From contig JASKMD010000025.1 in NCBI GenBank assembly GCA_030144725.1, positions 4,011,716 to 4,075,715 of the forward strand: a stretch of DNA of 64,000 bases, given 5' to 3'. Below, in pieces: positions 44,179 to 56,131 of this stretch (position 1 is its first letter; every line of letters starts with the position of its first letter). The DNA is from Haematococcus lacustris. Lineage: Eukaryota > Chlorophyta > Chlorophyceae > Chlamydomonadales > Haematococcaceae. Below the pieces are notes generated by a model that searched no databases, had not been told where the DNA came from, and saw only the letters and a list, made by a program, of their open reading frames with translations. The translations under genes and the position numbers were made by a program.

Positions 44179-46141
44179 TCAGCTGGATACCCCACACCCT
44201 TGCTTCCCTTGGCTGAACTTAACCAGTGGCAGAGGCTTGGTCATGATGTCTGCTACCATGCTGGTTGTGCTGCAGTAGCTGAATGACACTTCCCCTCTGG
44301 CTACCCTTTCTCGTGCAAAGTGGTGATGTACATTGATGTGCTTAGCACGGGCAGAGGCAATGGGGTTGTGCAGCAACTGCAGAGCTGCTTGATTGTCACA
44401 CAGAATGCTCGTGCAGTCACCTGGTAGCTGCAAGTCCTGCATCAGCTTGCGGAGCCACAGTCCTTCCTTCACAGCACTGGATGCTGCCATGTACTCTGCC
44501 TCGGCAGTCGACATGGCCATTGTAGGCTGCAATCTGCTGGACCAACTGATGGCTGCACCGTTCATGGCAAAAACATAGCCAGTGGTGCTGCGGGCTGTGT
44601 CTTTGTCACCAGCGTAATCTGCATCACAGTAACCCTGCAGCTCAGCAGCTTCTCCAAACACAAGCCCCTGATCAGCTGTGCCCTTCAGGTAGCTGAGAAT
44701 GGCTCGTGCTGCAGTCCAGTGCTGCTGTGTGGGTGCGGACATGTATTGTGCGAGAGCTCCCACTGCATATGTAATGTCTGGCCTCGTGCAACAAGACAAG
44801 TACAGCAGACTACCTACCAATCCACTATAGCTGTGCTCTGAAGTGTCCAAAGCTACACCTTCCTTCTCTAGCTTAACTGCTGGCGCCATGGGCACCGACT
44901 TGCTGTGAGCTGCTGTCATACCATACGTGTTCAGCAGCTCAAGCACATACTGCTGCTGATCCAGCTTCAAAGTGCCCATAGCTCTATCCCTAGTTACCTT
45001 CATGCCCAGAAACCACTTGGTGTCACCCAGGTTCTTGATGCCGAACACTGCAGACAGTTGTTGCTTCACATAGTTAAGGCTGTCAGTGTCACCCTTCTCA
45101 GTGCAGATGAGACAGTCATCAACATAGACAAGCAAGTAGACCATGCCTGCCTGGCGCTGCATAGTGAAAAGCGCTGGGTCAGACTCAGAAGCCCTAAACC
45201 CCATGCCCTCTAGCACCTGCTTCAACCTAGCATGCCAGGCTCGTGGAGCCTGCCGGAGCCCATAGAGCGCCTTCTGCAGTTTGCACACAGTGTTGTGGCT
45301 GCCCTCAACAAACCCTTCAGGCTGCTGCACATAGATGATCTCATTGGGCTCAAGCTGTCCATTTAGGAAAGCTGCGTCTACGTCTACCTGGTGAACTTCC
45401 ATGTCTTCTGCAGCTGCTTTGGCTAGCAGAGTGCGCAGAGTGGTGTGCTTGCTAACAGGGGCATAAACATCGCCCACATCCACACCTGACACTTGCATGT
45501 AGCCTTTAGCCACTAGCCGAGCCTTGAATTTCTCAATGGCCCCTGCAGCATCACGTTTAATCTTTAGTACCCATTTGGTGGGCAGAACGCGTGCACCAGC
45601 AGGCTTGTCAACCAGGCACCATGTCTGGTTCTCATGCAGGGATGCAAGTTCAGTATGCATGGCTTGGAGCCACATGTCCGCTTGGGGACCAGACAGTGCT
45701 TCAGCGACAGTTGGATTGTCATTTGCTTGTGAATCAGTGACATTCATGGCATAGAGCTCTGGCTGCCTGATTCTAGCAGGAGGCCTTCTGTCCCTGGGTG
45801 GGTTGCGACGTGGCATAGGAGCACCAGGTGCCACAATAGCAGCAGGCAGAGGAGCACCTTGCAACTGATCATTGGGATTGTGAGCAGGAGGAGCAACCTG
45901 AGCTCTAAGCAAAGGTGCAAGAGCTGGCCTGCTTGCTGACCTATTGTGAGGACTTTCAGCTGGGGCACCTATTGCAGCCTGACTCTGACTGAGATCAGCA
46001 TGTGGGATTCTGTTCCTTCCAATGCCTGAGGGCTGACTAAGAATTCTCTGTCTGGCTGGGGCTCTGCTGTTGCCATCCTCGCTGTCACTGCTGCTGGCAT
46101 TATCTGAAGAGCTCCCACTGTCCCTGGAGTCACTACTGCTG

Positions 46142-46230
<89 letters not shown>

Positions 46231-48948
46231 ACCTGTGTCCCCCCCAGGAGGGACTGGAGGGACAAGAAGACCTAGGTGAGCTGGGAGGGTAGGGGCTTTG
46301 GTAGCACCAGGGAACTGCAGCTGGGTTGTTGGGCCTGTTGGCATATGCTGAATCAGTTGCTCATCAAAGACTACATCCTTGCTGTGATACTCCTTGCCAT
46401 TCACTATAACCCTGTACGACTTGGAACCAAGCTGATAGCCTACAAACACACCCCAGACTGCCTTAGCTTCTAATTTGCTGCGTTTATGAGCTGGTACGTG
46501 AACCCAGACAGTTGAGCCAAACACCCTTAGTCCTGACAAATCTGGCTTAACACCAAAGAAGGACTCCCACGGAGTGAGCGGCTGATCTGAGACTGGCAGG
46601 ACACATCTGACATAGTTGGACAGCTTAGCTGCATCTGCCCAGTGGTGTAGACCCATGCGACCTGCATGCAGGATGCTTCTGGCCTTTTCTATGATGGTCC
46701 TGTTTAACCTCTCAGCTGCTCCATTCTGTTCAGGGCTGTACGGCGCTGAGTGCTGGTGGATGATGCCTTTGTCGCTGCAATACTGCTGCATTTGCTGGTT
46801 GACATACTCAGTACCATTGTCTGTCCTGATTGCCTTGCAGCGCTGGCCTGACTGAGTTTCAAGCTGCTCAATGACCTGCTTGACGATGCTGGGCACCTGA
46901 GCCTTGCTGCGCATTGGCATGACTACGGATAGTGTGGTGAAGTCGTCAAGAAAAGTGGCTAAGTAGAGGCTGCCGTCCCTGGCTGGTGGGCTGATAGGAC
47001 CACACACATCCATATGCACGAGCCCTTGAGGAGCAGTGACAGGTGCAGCATTGGATGAGGGCTGGGCAAAAGCTACATTCCTATGATGCTTGCCTTTGAT
47101 GCAGCCTATGCAGACAGGTCCAGGACACTTAGCTGCTGCTCTGAACTGACTGGCTGTAACATCAACCCCTGTTACCAGGCCTCTTTCCTGCATGAGAGCT
47201 AAGGAGGAGTAGGAAGCATGACACAAGCGCTGGTGCCACACCTGAGCAGAAGTGGTGCTGACCTCCGTAGGAGCTGGATGAGCAGCTTCAGGCATAGTTG
47301 CATTTGATGCATCAGGCACTGGAGCATCAGTCTGAGTAGCTGCTGTTGAGTAGCTGCTGCTGGGAGTTGCTGCTGAGTAGCTGTGCAGATGAGGCTGCTG
47401 CATATCATAGGGATCTGCTGGCAGAGGTACTGCAGGTAGGATGTAGCTGCTTTTGAACTTGCGTGCCTTGACTTTGAGTCTAGTGTCTCTGATGATGCAC
47501 TGGTCGTCTGTAAATGTGAAGCTGGCTCCATCATCTGTGGCAGCTGAAACAGAAATGAAGCTGTGCCTGCTGGCTGGAACATGCAGAGCCTTGCTGAGCT
47601 GCCATGGGCCACGCTGAGTGTTTAGCCAAACAGTGCCCTGACCTACAGCATAGATGACATGCCCATCAGCTGCCAGTCTGACTGCCTTGTGCTCATCTGG
47701 CCTGAAAGCTGTATAGCTGCTGAAGTGCTCCCTGTCTGTGATCATATGCTGTGATGCTCCTGAGTCAATGTAAAAAGGCTCGTACAGATCTGTGTTGTAG
47801 GTCTGCAGAGGCATTAGGTAATCATCATCTGCGTTAGCCGTGAACAGGTCATAAGTGTCAGAGGGATCAACTGCGGCTGGCCTGCCTGGGGTCTGAGCAC
47901 GACCTCTAGCTGGGACGCTAGTTCTGCGAGGGCTGCCCCCCCTGGCTGGGCTGGCACCTCTGGCTGGGCTGATGCCTCTGCCTGGGCTGGACCTTTGGCT
48001 TGGGCTGGGACTTCTGACAGAGCTGATTCGCTGTCCTGCCAGACGCTGACGTATGTACTTGTCAAAAGTGAAACATTCAGCCATGATGTGTCCTGTCTTG
48101 TTGCAGTAGTAGCACAGGGCATCTGCATGCTGATTCTGCCTGCTGCTGCTGCTGCCATGCTCACTGGATCTGGTCGGAGAGGTCTGCCTAGGTCCCAGGC
48201 TTCTGCCCCTACCCCTACCTCCCCCCCCGCCTGAGCTACCCGGTCCCCGTGAGGATGAGGAGGAGAAGGCAAAGAGAGATGAGGGAGAAGAGGCATGCTC
48301 CTGCTGCTGCTCCAGCAGCAGGTCAGCTTCGCGATATTGCATGACGCGCTTCACTCGGCTGAGTGTCAGCCCTGTGGGGCCGGTCTGCTCATACCGCAGT
48401 TGCTGAGCTGAGGGTTTGTAGTCCGAGGTGAGATTGGCGATGACTGTGAGCACGATGTTGGATTCTGAGATGCTGCAGTTGCACGCCTCCAGATCTGACT
48501 TGAGTTGATAGATGCGGCTGAAGAAATTGGCGACTGTCTCATCAGGCTGCATACGCAGCAGGCTGAGTCGCTGCTGCAGCTGCGTCTGTCTGGCCACGGA
48601 GACCTGAGTGAACTCGCTCTCAAGGCTGGCCCAAGCCTCTTTGGCAGAGGCTGAGTTGTGGACGAGTTGTAGATAGGGTTTGGACGTATAGCGCTTGATC
48701 AGCGCCTTGGCTTTGGCGTCAGACGCGAGATCTGCACGGTGAGTGGACTGAGCTGCTGCATAAGCGGCGAGCGCGTCTGCGCTGGCTGACGATCCTGGCG
48801 CGGGAGGGAGAGCGGTAACGCCGGTCTCAACGAGATCCCAAAGAGAGTTCTCAACGAGGAAACCTTCCACGCGCATACTCCAGTCGCGCCAGGTGGTATC
48901 ATCGAGATCAGGTATGTGACATCCTGAGCTGGTGCTGGGAGCTGCCAT
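44179..48948 (-). CDS. Copia B gag-pol polyprotein, full length
   Basis: One uninterrupted frame of about 1589 codons from ATG at 48948 (MAAPSTSSGC; a TTG six bases earlier is not preferred). In order: gag with DDTTWRDWSMRVEGFL near the start; Ser/Arg-rich linker; zinc knuckle CYYCNKTGHIMAECF; Asp protease FYIDSGASQHMI; integrase zinc site WHQRLCHASY..CIGCIKGK; integrase core HMDVCGP, IRTDNGTEYVN and EQNGAAERLNRTI; a polyglutamine run (46150-46230); reverse transcriptase with VLPTKWVLKIKRD, GDVYAPVSKHTTLR and VYLLVYVDDCLI; RNase H with AMSTAEAEYMAAS and ILCDNQAALQL. All catalytic blocks are present, so this copy could be autonomous, although its 5' LTR lacks the terminal TG. Confidence 0.95.
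46143..46229 (-). repeat. CTG/CAG array, polyglutamine in copia B
   Basis: About 29 near-perfect GCT/CTG units with one CCG give a Gln-rich run with a single Arg on the coding strand, in the integrase-RT linker of the polyprotein. Confidence 0.9.
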
Positions 48949-49035
48949 CGCCAATCAGCTTGGAGCTAATTGCACGACCCCTAACCGGCAACTCACTGGT
49001 GTCGCTTGTACACGTCTGGGCGTGGGCCCATAACC

Positions 49036-49297
49036 TTTTGGAAGTGCACGGGCAGACGACGACACCAGATTCAGGGTTTACATAGATCTGCCACAACAGG
49101 TTAGCGCATAGCATGCGCCTACCTGTTGGAAGTGCACGGGCAGACGACGACACCAGATTCAGGGTGCCGTCTCCTACCAGGTGTCTACCATAAATACGGC
49201 AGTCACACTCGTACACTCCACGGACAGGCCGCTGGCAATCACGCCCTCACATTCCGGTGCTATAAACAACCGCACCGGGAGGGCTCAAACTTCATCA
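49036..49297 (-). repeat. Copia B 5' LTR
   Basis: 262 bases. Outer end begins TTTTGG rather than TGTTGG; compared with the other LTR it also has AACCGC in place of AACTGC near 49270. Two copies of the internal block. Confidence 0.93.
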
Positions 49298-50324
49298 AGT
49301 ACTACCGGCAGAGCGGCATCACGGAGCACGCCAAGGTGTCCAAGGTCTGAATGGCCGGCATCAAGCCCCAACAGGACGAGCTGTCGCAAGTCACCAACTA
49401 CACCGTCTCGCTGCAGCGGTACCGGGAGTACTCTGCCACGGAGCTGTCCAAGACGCGCTGGTCCAACGCCAGGTTCCGGCTGTACGGAGGCAAGCAGCGC
49501 ACGGTGGCCAAGTTCTGGGCTGAGGTGAGTAGGCCGTACCCGCAGCCAATATGTGTGCCAGTATGTACATGTGTATGTGTGCTCACAATGCTTGTCTTTA
49601 CCTGAGCTCACAATGTGTCTTTCCTTGTGTGCCTTGGCTGCAGACTGCCAAGGCACGCTGCAATTCAGCTGCCACAGGTCGCCCCCTGGCCCTAGCCTAT
49701 GGGGCAGCAGGCTTCAGCGGCAGCGGCAGCATTGGCAGCAAGGGTGTGCCAGTCAAGCAGATGCTACGGGAGGCATGCAAGCAGTTCCTCGGGCGTGTGG
49801 TGCTGGAGCATGAGTTCCGGACCAGCCGGGTCAGCTCTGCCCGCACCAACGTGGTGCAAGGTCAAGGAGAGTCTTTCAAGTGAGAGACCTCAGGTGCATT
49901 TGCATTGAAGGAGCGCAGTCATTACATAGCTACATATCAGCCTCACACACCAGCCTAGATTGTGCCCTTCACCGTTTAGACTAGACATGGCTTGACTTGA
50001 CTTGGCAACCTTACAAGTGAGCATTGACATATGTTGCCTTGCAGGTGGCTGCACCCGGTGCGCAGCATGGCGACGCGGTCCCGGATCCGGGGCTTGATGT
50101 GCTCTACAAGCAATGTCATCAAGCGCAGGTTCTACGACCGAGACGTGTCAGCCGCGCTGAACATCCGCCGCATTGCAGCCGGGCCGGGCCGCCCTCGCGA
50201 GCTCAGCAGCTGGCTCGGCCGCCCCGCCATGCCTAACCCAGGCAGACCAGGCCAGGAGTGGGTGGAAGTGCGCGACAAGGGCCTGCTCCGGAAGTGGCAG
50301 CGGCGGCACCAGCGGCAGCGATAG

Positions 50325-50836
50325 TGACATGTGTGTCATGCCATCAATAAAACAAACAATTAGATTGCCCCTTACAAAGGGGATGTGTGTGCGCTAGAGT
50401 CATGAATAGGGTAGGGCTCTAGTGAATAGGTTAGGGACACGTAGGGTAGGTCCCGACTCCTAGGTTAGGGACACACACCGGTCTCTCACTGCTGTGGAGA
50501 AGTGTAGGGGCTTCACAGCAGGATAGGGATACAGGGGTGAAGGTACATCCATTCAGATGTATCTACTGTCATCCGTCCATCCTGTGTCCGCGAACTACGA
50601 TCCTATGTGTACTGCCGCGAAATTCTTGTAAGGCAGGCAACTATGAGCGCACTGAGGGATCGTCTCCCGAGGAGCGGGATTGGCAGCATCAGCCCGCGTG
50701 TGCGCTGGCCATTTGAGTGTCACGTGCACGTCCGTTTAACATGTGACATCAATTGCACTTAGTAAGACTGGCCGCTGCACAGTTACGTGTCCTGTATAAA
50801 CGCGGGACGGGAAGCTGTCAGCGTACAGCCTTGAAG
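50325..50836. other. Spacer between Fanzor-like gene and AZG permease
   Basis: This contains AATAAAACAAACAAT just after the Fanzor stop, repeated TAGGTTAGGGACAC-like phrases at 50415-50475, and the dispersed repeat at 50500-50561 shared with CITRX intron 1. The promoter of the permease must lie in its right part. Confidence 0.5.
50500..50561. repeat. Dispersed repeat copy near the Fanzor 3' flank
   Basis: AAGTGTAGGGGCT, CAGCAGGATAGGGATACAGG and ACATCCATTCAGATG match 24291-24352 with roughly one difference in eight or nine bases. Confidence 0.7.
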
Positions 50837-53800
50837 ATGGCGGACGTAGAGGAACAGGAGCAAATTCAGCCCGAGACCAAGTTTCAGGCTCTGAACAGGT
50901 GGGTCACGGGGCAACGCGTCGTCCCAGGGCACGAAAGCACGGCGGCTAGACAACCCTCCTGCCTGGCGCTTGCAGTTAAGGCTTTGTTCGCCCTGCCATG
51001 CCACTCAAGCTACCGGCTTTCTTTGTTTTGCAGGGCACTGACGCGTTCTTGGGTGCGTATTAGCTGTTTTGCTCGAGCAGTCCTTTCTGCAGACACTTCA
51101 GGACAGCAGCATATGCAAGAGCAGGCAGCGACAGATGCATCGCAGCTTGTGGCTCGGGGACTGCGTAGTCACTTTGGCCCTCGTGTACTGCTAACTGCGT
51201 TTCTCTTGCCGTCGGACATTCGTTAGGTCGGGAGATACTTTGAGGTAGAGCAGAGGAACTCCACCTTTTTCCAAGAAGTCCGAGCCGGCGTTGTGGGTGA
51301 AATGTTCTTCCACTGCAGCATAGTGAAACACCCGCAGATTTCACCACATGGGCTTGCTGTTGTGTGCAGGTGTGCTTTCTGACTGTGTGCTATATTATTC
51401 CTGTCAACTCTGGTATCCTAACGGACACCGGTGGCACATGTGACCCGGCACTTGAATGCTCGGTGAGCGACAACTGCGACAGTGTATAATAGCCTGCATG
51501 AATCCTTGTCTCCATGTGATTAGTGTCTACTTCAATACTTACAGGCGGGTGCATATGCTGGAGCGGGGGCTGCGTGTCGTTTCTTTGATCCCGGATTTGC
51601 CGCCTGCCAAGCACGCTTCAAGACCAACATCATTGCAGCAACATGCATTGCCAGTATGATTGCTACATTCATCATGGCCCTTGTCGCCCGCATGCCTCTA
51701 GCAGTGGTGAGGCTCGCTATTGAAAAGCTCGCTTTAAACACGCCTGCCAGTCACCATGCTGAAGTCTTGCGCTTACACCATGACATGTACTGCCTACACA
51801 GGCGCCCGCCATGGGTGTGAACGCGTACTTTACCTACAATGTCGTTGGCTATCTGGCTACTGGCAAAGTCACCTACAAGGTACAGCGTAGGCGCACTGTG
51901 ATGGCAGATTCCCGACCTGGTGCTGCACCTGCTTCCTGCCTCTCTGAATCTCAAAATGCTAACCACAAGCCCTTTGTTTTGTCACTGCCCGCAGCAAGCA
52001 CTTGCTGCAGTGTTTGTTGAAGGCTGGATCTTCATTTTCATCTCTGTGACTGGTGCTCGCGGCCACCTGGTGGAGCTCATCCCAAAGAACATCATGTACT
52101 CAACCGCGGCTGGTAAGTGTCTGTTTACAAACAGGAGTGATAGGGACATCACGGGGAAACACCACCTCCCTCTCTTGACTGTGCCAGCTCTGGAGTAGGA
52201 TTCAGTTATCACCACCGCAGCCACCATGTTGTGCATGTGTCCCTGGTATGTGCAGGCATTGGCACATTCCTGGCCTTCATTGGTTTGCAGCAAGCCGAGG
52301 GCATTGGGCTGGTCACCTACGATGGAGCCACTCTGGTTTCCCTGGGTGGTTGCCCTCCTGACCAGCGTTACCGCATGTATGCAATCTATGATGGCGACTT
52401 CAGCTATGACAGTGTATGGTGAGTCGCTACACTCATCACACTGGCACGCTCTATGATTACAACATTGCGCCGCTGTTGTCTGATTTCCACTACACACCGC
52501 ATGCTTGTTTGAACGTTCAAGCGTCCATGTGTGTGTGCTATGTATAAATGCAGTGCCTCCACCAAGAACCCTGACGGCACCATCAACTGGGTCGGCCAGA
52601 CTGTTGCTATGGGGCCACGGTCTGCTAACTAGTGAGTGTGTCATGTTTGGTACACAAACCCACTATTGCTACTTGCCATGCTGCCTTGGAAGGCTGCTGG
52701 TCTTCCCTGCTAATGTTGAGTGCTTGCTGCTTTGTGCAGTGGGTGTGGCGGCAAGCAGATGACCAGCCCCACCACCTGGCTGGGTATTGCCACGGGTATC
52801 ATCATGGTGGTGTTGATGATGAAGGACATCAAGGCCTCCATCCTGATTGGCATCCTGTTCTGCACCTTCATCAGCTGGATTCCCAGTGAGTGACACCCTC
52901 ACCTGCCCGCACCTGGCCTGCTTGCAATACGACAGTCAGAGTAATGACAGCCCCCACATGTGCCATGTTAACACTCGCATAGACAATGCAAGAGCCTGCT
53001 CAATTGATGTGAGCTGCTGTCACCTACCTGCACAAACCCTGCAATGATACTTGCCCCACCTCTTGTGTTGACATCAGCCCAAATGAGTGATGGGGTGTTG
53101 TCGTCCACCCTTGTGTTCTGTGTTTTGTCTTTGCAGCCCACAGTGCCACCTACTTCAAGGACAGGAGCCCCACCCCCGGTGGACAAGCTCGGTTTGAGTA
53201 TTTCCTCAAGGTGAGCAGTTTTGTGCCGTCACCCAGCGCCCTTTCCCTTGTGCCTTTCACTCCTTGCTTGCACCTCGGTCTGCATGTGAGGCTCCTGGTT
53301 GCGCCCTCAGCCCCTTATTGATCTCCTGCCCTCTGCACCTGGCCTGCAGGGCGCCGTGGTGCCAAGTGTGGAGATGACTGGAGGCATGCTTGAGTTCAAG
53401 GCGCTGAATAGGAGTGATGTGTGGGTAGCACTCATCACCTTCCTGTACCTAGACTTCATGGATGCCACCAGCACGGTGTGTGCCAAACAGCAGCTATCGA
53501 CCTTGATGTTAAACACCGCCTTCATGTTGCCACCGTGTCGATCTGCCCTTTCTCACCAGCTTGTGCTGACCATGTTGTCACATGCACCCAACACATCTGC
53601 TTGCTCGATGTTGCAGATGTATGCCATGGCCCGCCTTGTGGGTGAGCACGTTCCTGGCTTTGTCAACGAAAAGGGAGTGTGGCCGCGGCAGATGCTGACC
53701 ATGGTTACTGACGGGCTGGCCATCGTCATTGGCTCCACCCTGGGCACCTCCCCCCTCACTGTGTTTGCTGAGTCAGCCATCGGCATCCGCGCAGGGGGCC

Positions 53801-54963
53801 GTACTGGCATTTCCTCTTTCATTATTGCTATTGGTGAGTCCAGCAGCGATTGCTGCTTGCTCAAGAGATAGGGTTGCAGGGCTGTTTTGCAGCAAATCCA
53901 AACTGGCCGTACCATATTCATGTGTTGTCTTTACCTGGCTTGTGCTCCTTGCTCTAAAGATCGTAAGTGGACTGCTCTCCTAGTCGTGATGTGGAAGATG
54001 GCGTGCTTGGTGTGCTTGCAGGGTTCGGAATCTCCATGTTCCTGTCCCCCATCTTTGCCTCCATCCCCCCGTATGCCACTGGCCCTGCACTGATTCTGGT
54101 ATGTGACCACAATACATCACAAAGCTCCTGCTGCGAGCACTTGAACAGACATTGACAGGCACCGTGCTGCTGCGTTGCCGCCCCCTATGTGCATGTGCTG
54201 TGTCAGCTTGGCTGCCTTTCACTCAGCTGTATTGCTTCCCCTGCAGGTGGGTGCCCTAATGATGGAGCACAGCCGCTACGTCAATTGGGATGACCCGCGG
54301 CAGGCTGTCCCTGCCTTCCTCACCATCGTGCTCATGCCGCTTACCTACTCCATTGCCTACGGTGAGTTGATGGCCGCTGAGAAAGCCAGGCTGGATTGTC
54401 AGTCAAGAGTCTGGCAGATGCAAGTATGCCTGTGCTGTTCCTTGCTTGGCGCTTGGTGACTGACGGTCAGTGGTGGCTGCTTAACACGTAAGGCTGGACT
54501 GATCTGTGTTGGCTGCCTCCATGCTGCAGGCATTATCTGCGGGCTCTCCTTTGTCATCTTCTTGTGGGCTGCGGACGCGTTGTGGGAGACTGGGGCTGTG
54601 CTATCTGGCTACTACAAGGGCCAGAAGACGCTGTACCACGTGTGGCTGGACACCAACAGCCACGTGAGTCACCCAGACTTATCTCACCCTACATTGCCAC
54701 CATCACAGCACCTTCAGCCAGCGTTGGTACATACATCGTCATCACACATAGCATAGGCGCACCACCACTGCTAACATCATGGTTGGCTGCGGCTTGAAAC
54801 TGCTAAGAGTGGAAGATGATGCACGTTGATGCCTGTTTAATTGCAGTTCTACGCCGCTTTCGGCAAGGAGCAAGTATTGATTGACAACTTGCCTGGCTAC
54901 AAGTCCACCATGCCTTTCGAGGTCGAACCCCATGCGAAGGTGGAGCTGGGGGACAAGGCGTGA
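50837..54963 (+). CDS. AZG: AZG/AzgA-type purine (hypoxanthine-adenine-guanine) permease
   Basis: Start ATG at 50837 ([20 protein letters not shown]), stop TGA at 54961-54963, with about 15 exons separated by GT-AG introns. Hallmarks in order: [197 protein letters not shown]. These match the AzgA branch of NCS2 purine transporters, 12-14 membrane spans in the plasma membrane with proton-coupled uptake of adenine, guanine and hypoxanthine. The loop [20 protein letters not shown] replaces the shorter loop I recall in plants. The first exon is very short, and one donor near 52630 (CTA then GTGAGT) was chosen to keep frame. Confidence 0.93.
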
Positions 54964-56131
54964 GAGGAATACAAGGCATCATGTATTTGTCGTGATCCGG
55001 AAGTACTGTGTATTGTAGGTCGTCGTGAGGGGACATTGGATTGATTACTGTCAAAATGTCATTGTCAAAGTGTCATTGTCACAGGTATCATTGCACAAAG
55101 ATCAGGGATGCGTTGCTGATTTTAGGGTGCTGTGTGCGGCACTGAGACAAGATAATGGTGGTGACTGGGGCGGTAGTGTGGCTCTGTGAGAGACCGTTAT
55201 TACTTATGTAACTGTATTACATAATTTGCCTCGAGTCGAACCTGTATTATTCCTTACATAACCCCCCAGCTGACAAGTCTGTAGTACTGTGCGCTGCAGC
55301 CGCCCTAGCACAGCTTTTCCCCCTAGTGCAGCTGGTCATGTGGAAAAATAGTTGCCGTAGGATTTGTCTCAAAACGTGTCATAGCTGACCCAGGTTTGTA
55401 ATTTGTGTTATGTCACATTGAACATGTCATTTACATGTGCATGCGTGCTATCGACGGGTGCGAGCAGAACAACAGCGATATGGCAAGAATGTACATGTCA
55501 ACCTCAACAATGCCAGTGGTACTCTCGCGACGAGGGAGCCTGCTGAACGCTATACAATTGCTTGCGTACACGCAGCTGCGGGTCGGCAGCAGAATGGTTC
55601 TGGCTGGAGCCTTTACGAGCGAAGCTCACTAAGGCTCGCTCCGTGCCTGTCCCCTCCACACTACTCCGCCCCGCCAGCAACTGCGCAAGGAGACAGCAGA
55701 GTGAACCAGCACCTCCTGGCACCTCCATGCCAGCCCCCCCCTCGGCCAACCGCACCCTGCCTAGAGATCAGTTCGAGCAGCTTCCCCCGCTGCTGCTGGC
55801 ACTCCCTGATGGTGCTCAGGTGAGCCCGCACAGCAGCGAGCAGCACCCGCTGCAGCCTTGCAGGGCATACGCTCCACCCAACAGCACAGCCTGCCTGGCC
55901 CCGCAGGTCAGCATTCCTCATGCATGGCTTCTGGAGTGGGTAGTGGAGCTGCGGGCGCAGGCACCTGCTTGGAAGCTGCCCTCCCTGAGTGTGAGCTCAA
56001 ACTACCCCACCCCAGCGTTGCACAGCTAGGACAAGATGGTGGACATCGCTCAGGCTGTCAAATGCCAGGCTGCTCTGCCCCCCTCCCCCTCTAGGGACAT
56101 GGGACTGTCAACACCTTGGATTGGGGACTGT
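54964..56131. other. Flank of AZG gene; no recognised gene
   Basis: This contains the AZG 3' UTR and AT-rich spacer to about 55400. Frames at 55562-56029 (Pro/Ala/Ser-rich, then QVSIPHAWLLEWVVELRAQA after a CGCAG acceptor near 55906) may be 5' exons of the unrecognised gene further right, but no domain is seen. Confidence 0.4.

Larger units (their letters stand above)
43605..49297 (-). mobile_element. Ty1/copia retrotransposon B, intact coding, inserted in the Fanzor-like exon
   Basis: The LTR at 43605-43954 (350 bases) begins TGTTGG; the LTR at 49036-49297 (262 bases) begins TTTTGG, a substitution in the terminal TG. Both end CATCA. The target duplication AGTAC lies at 43600-43604 and 49298-49302. 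The size difference is exactly one 88-base internal unit: three partial-to-full copies of the TGTTGGAAGTGCACGGGCAG block in the first LTR and two in the second. The element is antisense to the Fanzor-like gene. Its LTR resembles that of copia A in layout and sequence, so the two are sister families. Confidence 0.95.
42474..50324 (+). pseudogene. Fanzor-like (TnpB-related) RNA-guided nuclease gene, disrupted
   Basis: Exons: from 42474 to 43158; 43284-43604 continued at 49303-49524 once the copia insert is removed; 49644-49879; 50045-50324. All junctions keep phase. Motifs: DPGRTN at 43503-43520 (RuvC-I Asp); YGAAGFSGSGSIGSKGVPVK from about 49700; EHEFRTS at 49806-49826 (Glu in the position I recall as the alternative RuvC-II residue of Fanzors); DRDVSAALNI at 50136-50165 (RuvC-III). 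By family, such proteins are programmable RNA-guided DNA endonucleases carried by eukaryotic transposons. Defects: a 5.7-kb copia element between 43604 and 49303; in-frame TGA at 49348-49350; an apparently shortened segment after LQRYREY; 5' end lost at the LINE junction. The usual zinc-ribbon Cys pairs are not complete (RTSRVSSA; MCSTSNVIK). The C-terminus is basic (LLRKWQRRHQRQR). Confidence 0.85.

Noticed and set aside
49348..49350. TGA as selenocysteine in the Fanzor-like frame
   Set aside because: Related sequences as I recall them have Trp here, and the gene carries other lesions; no SECIS-like structure was looked for successfully.
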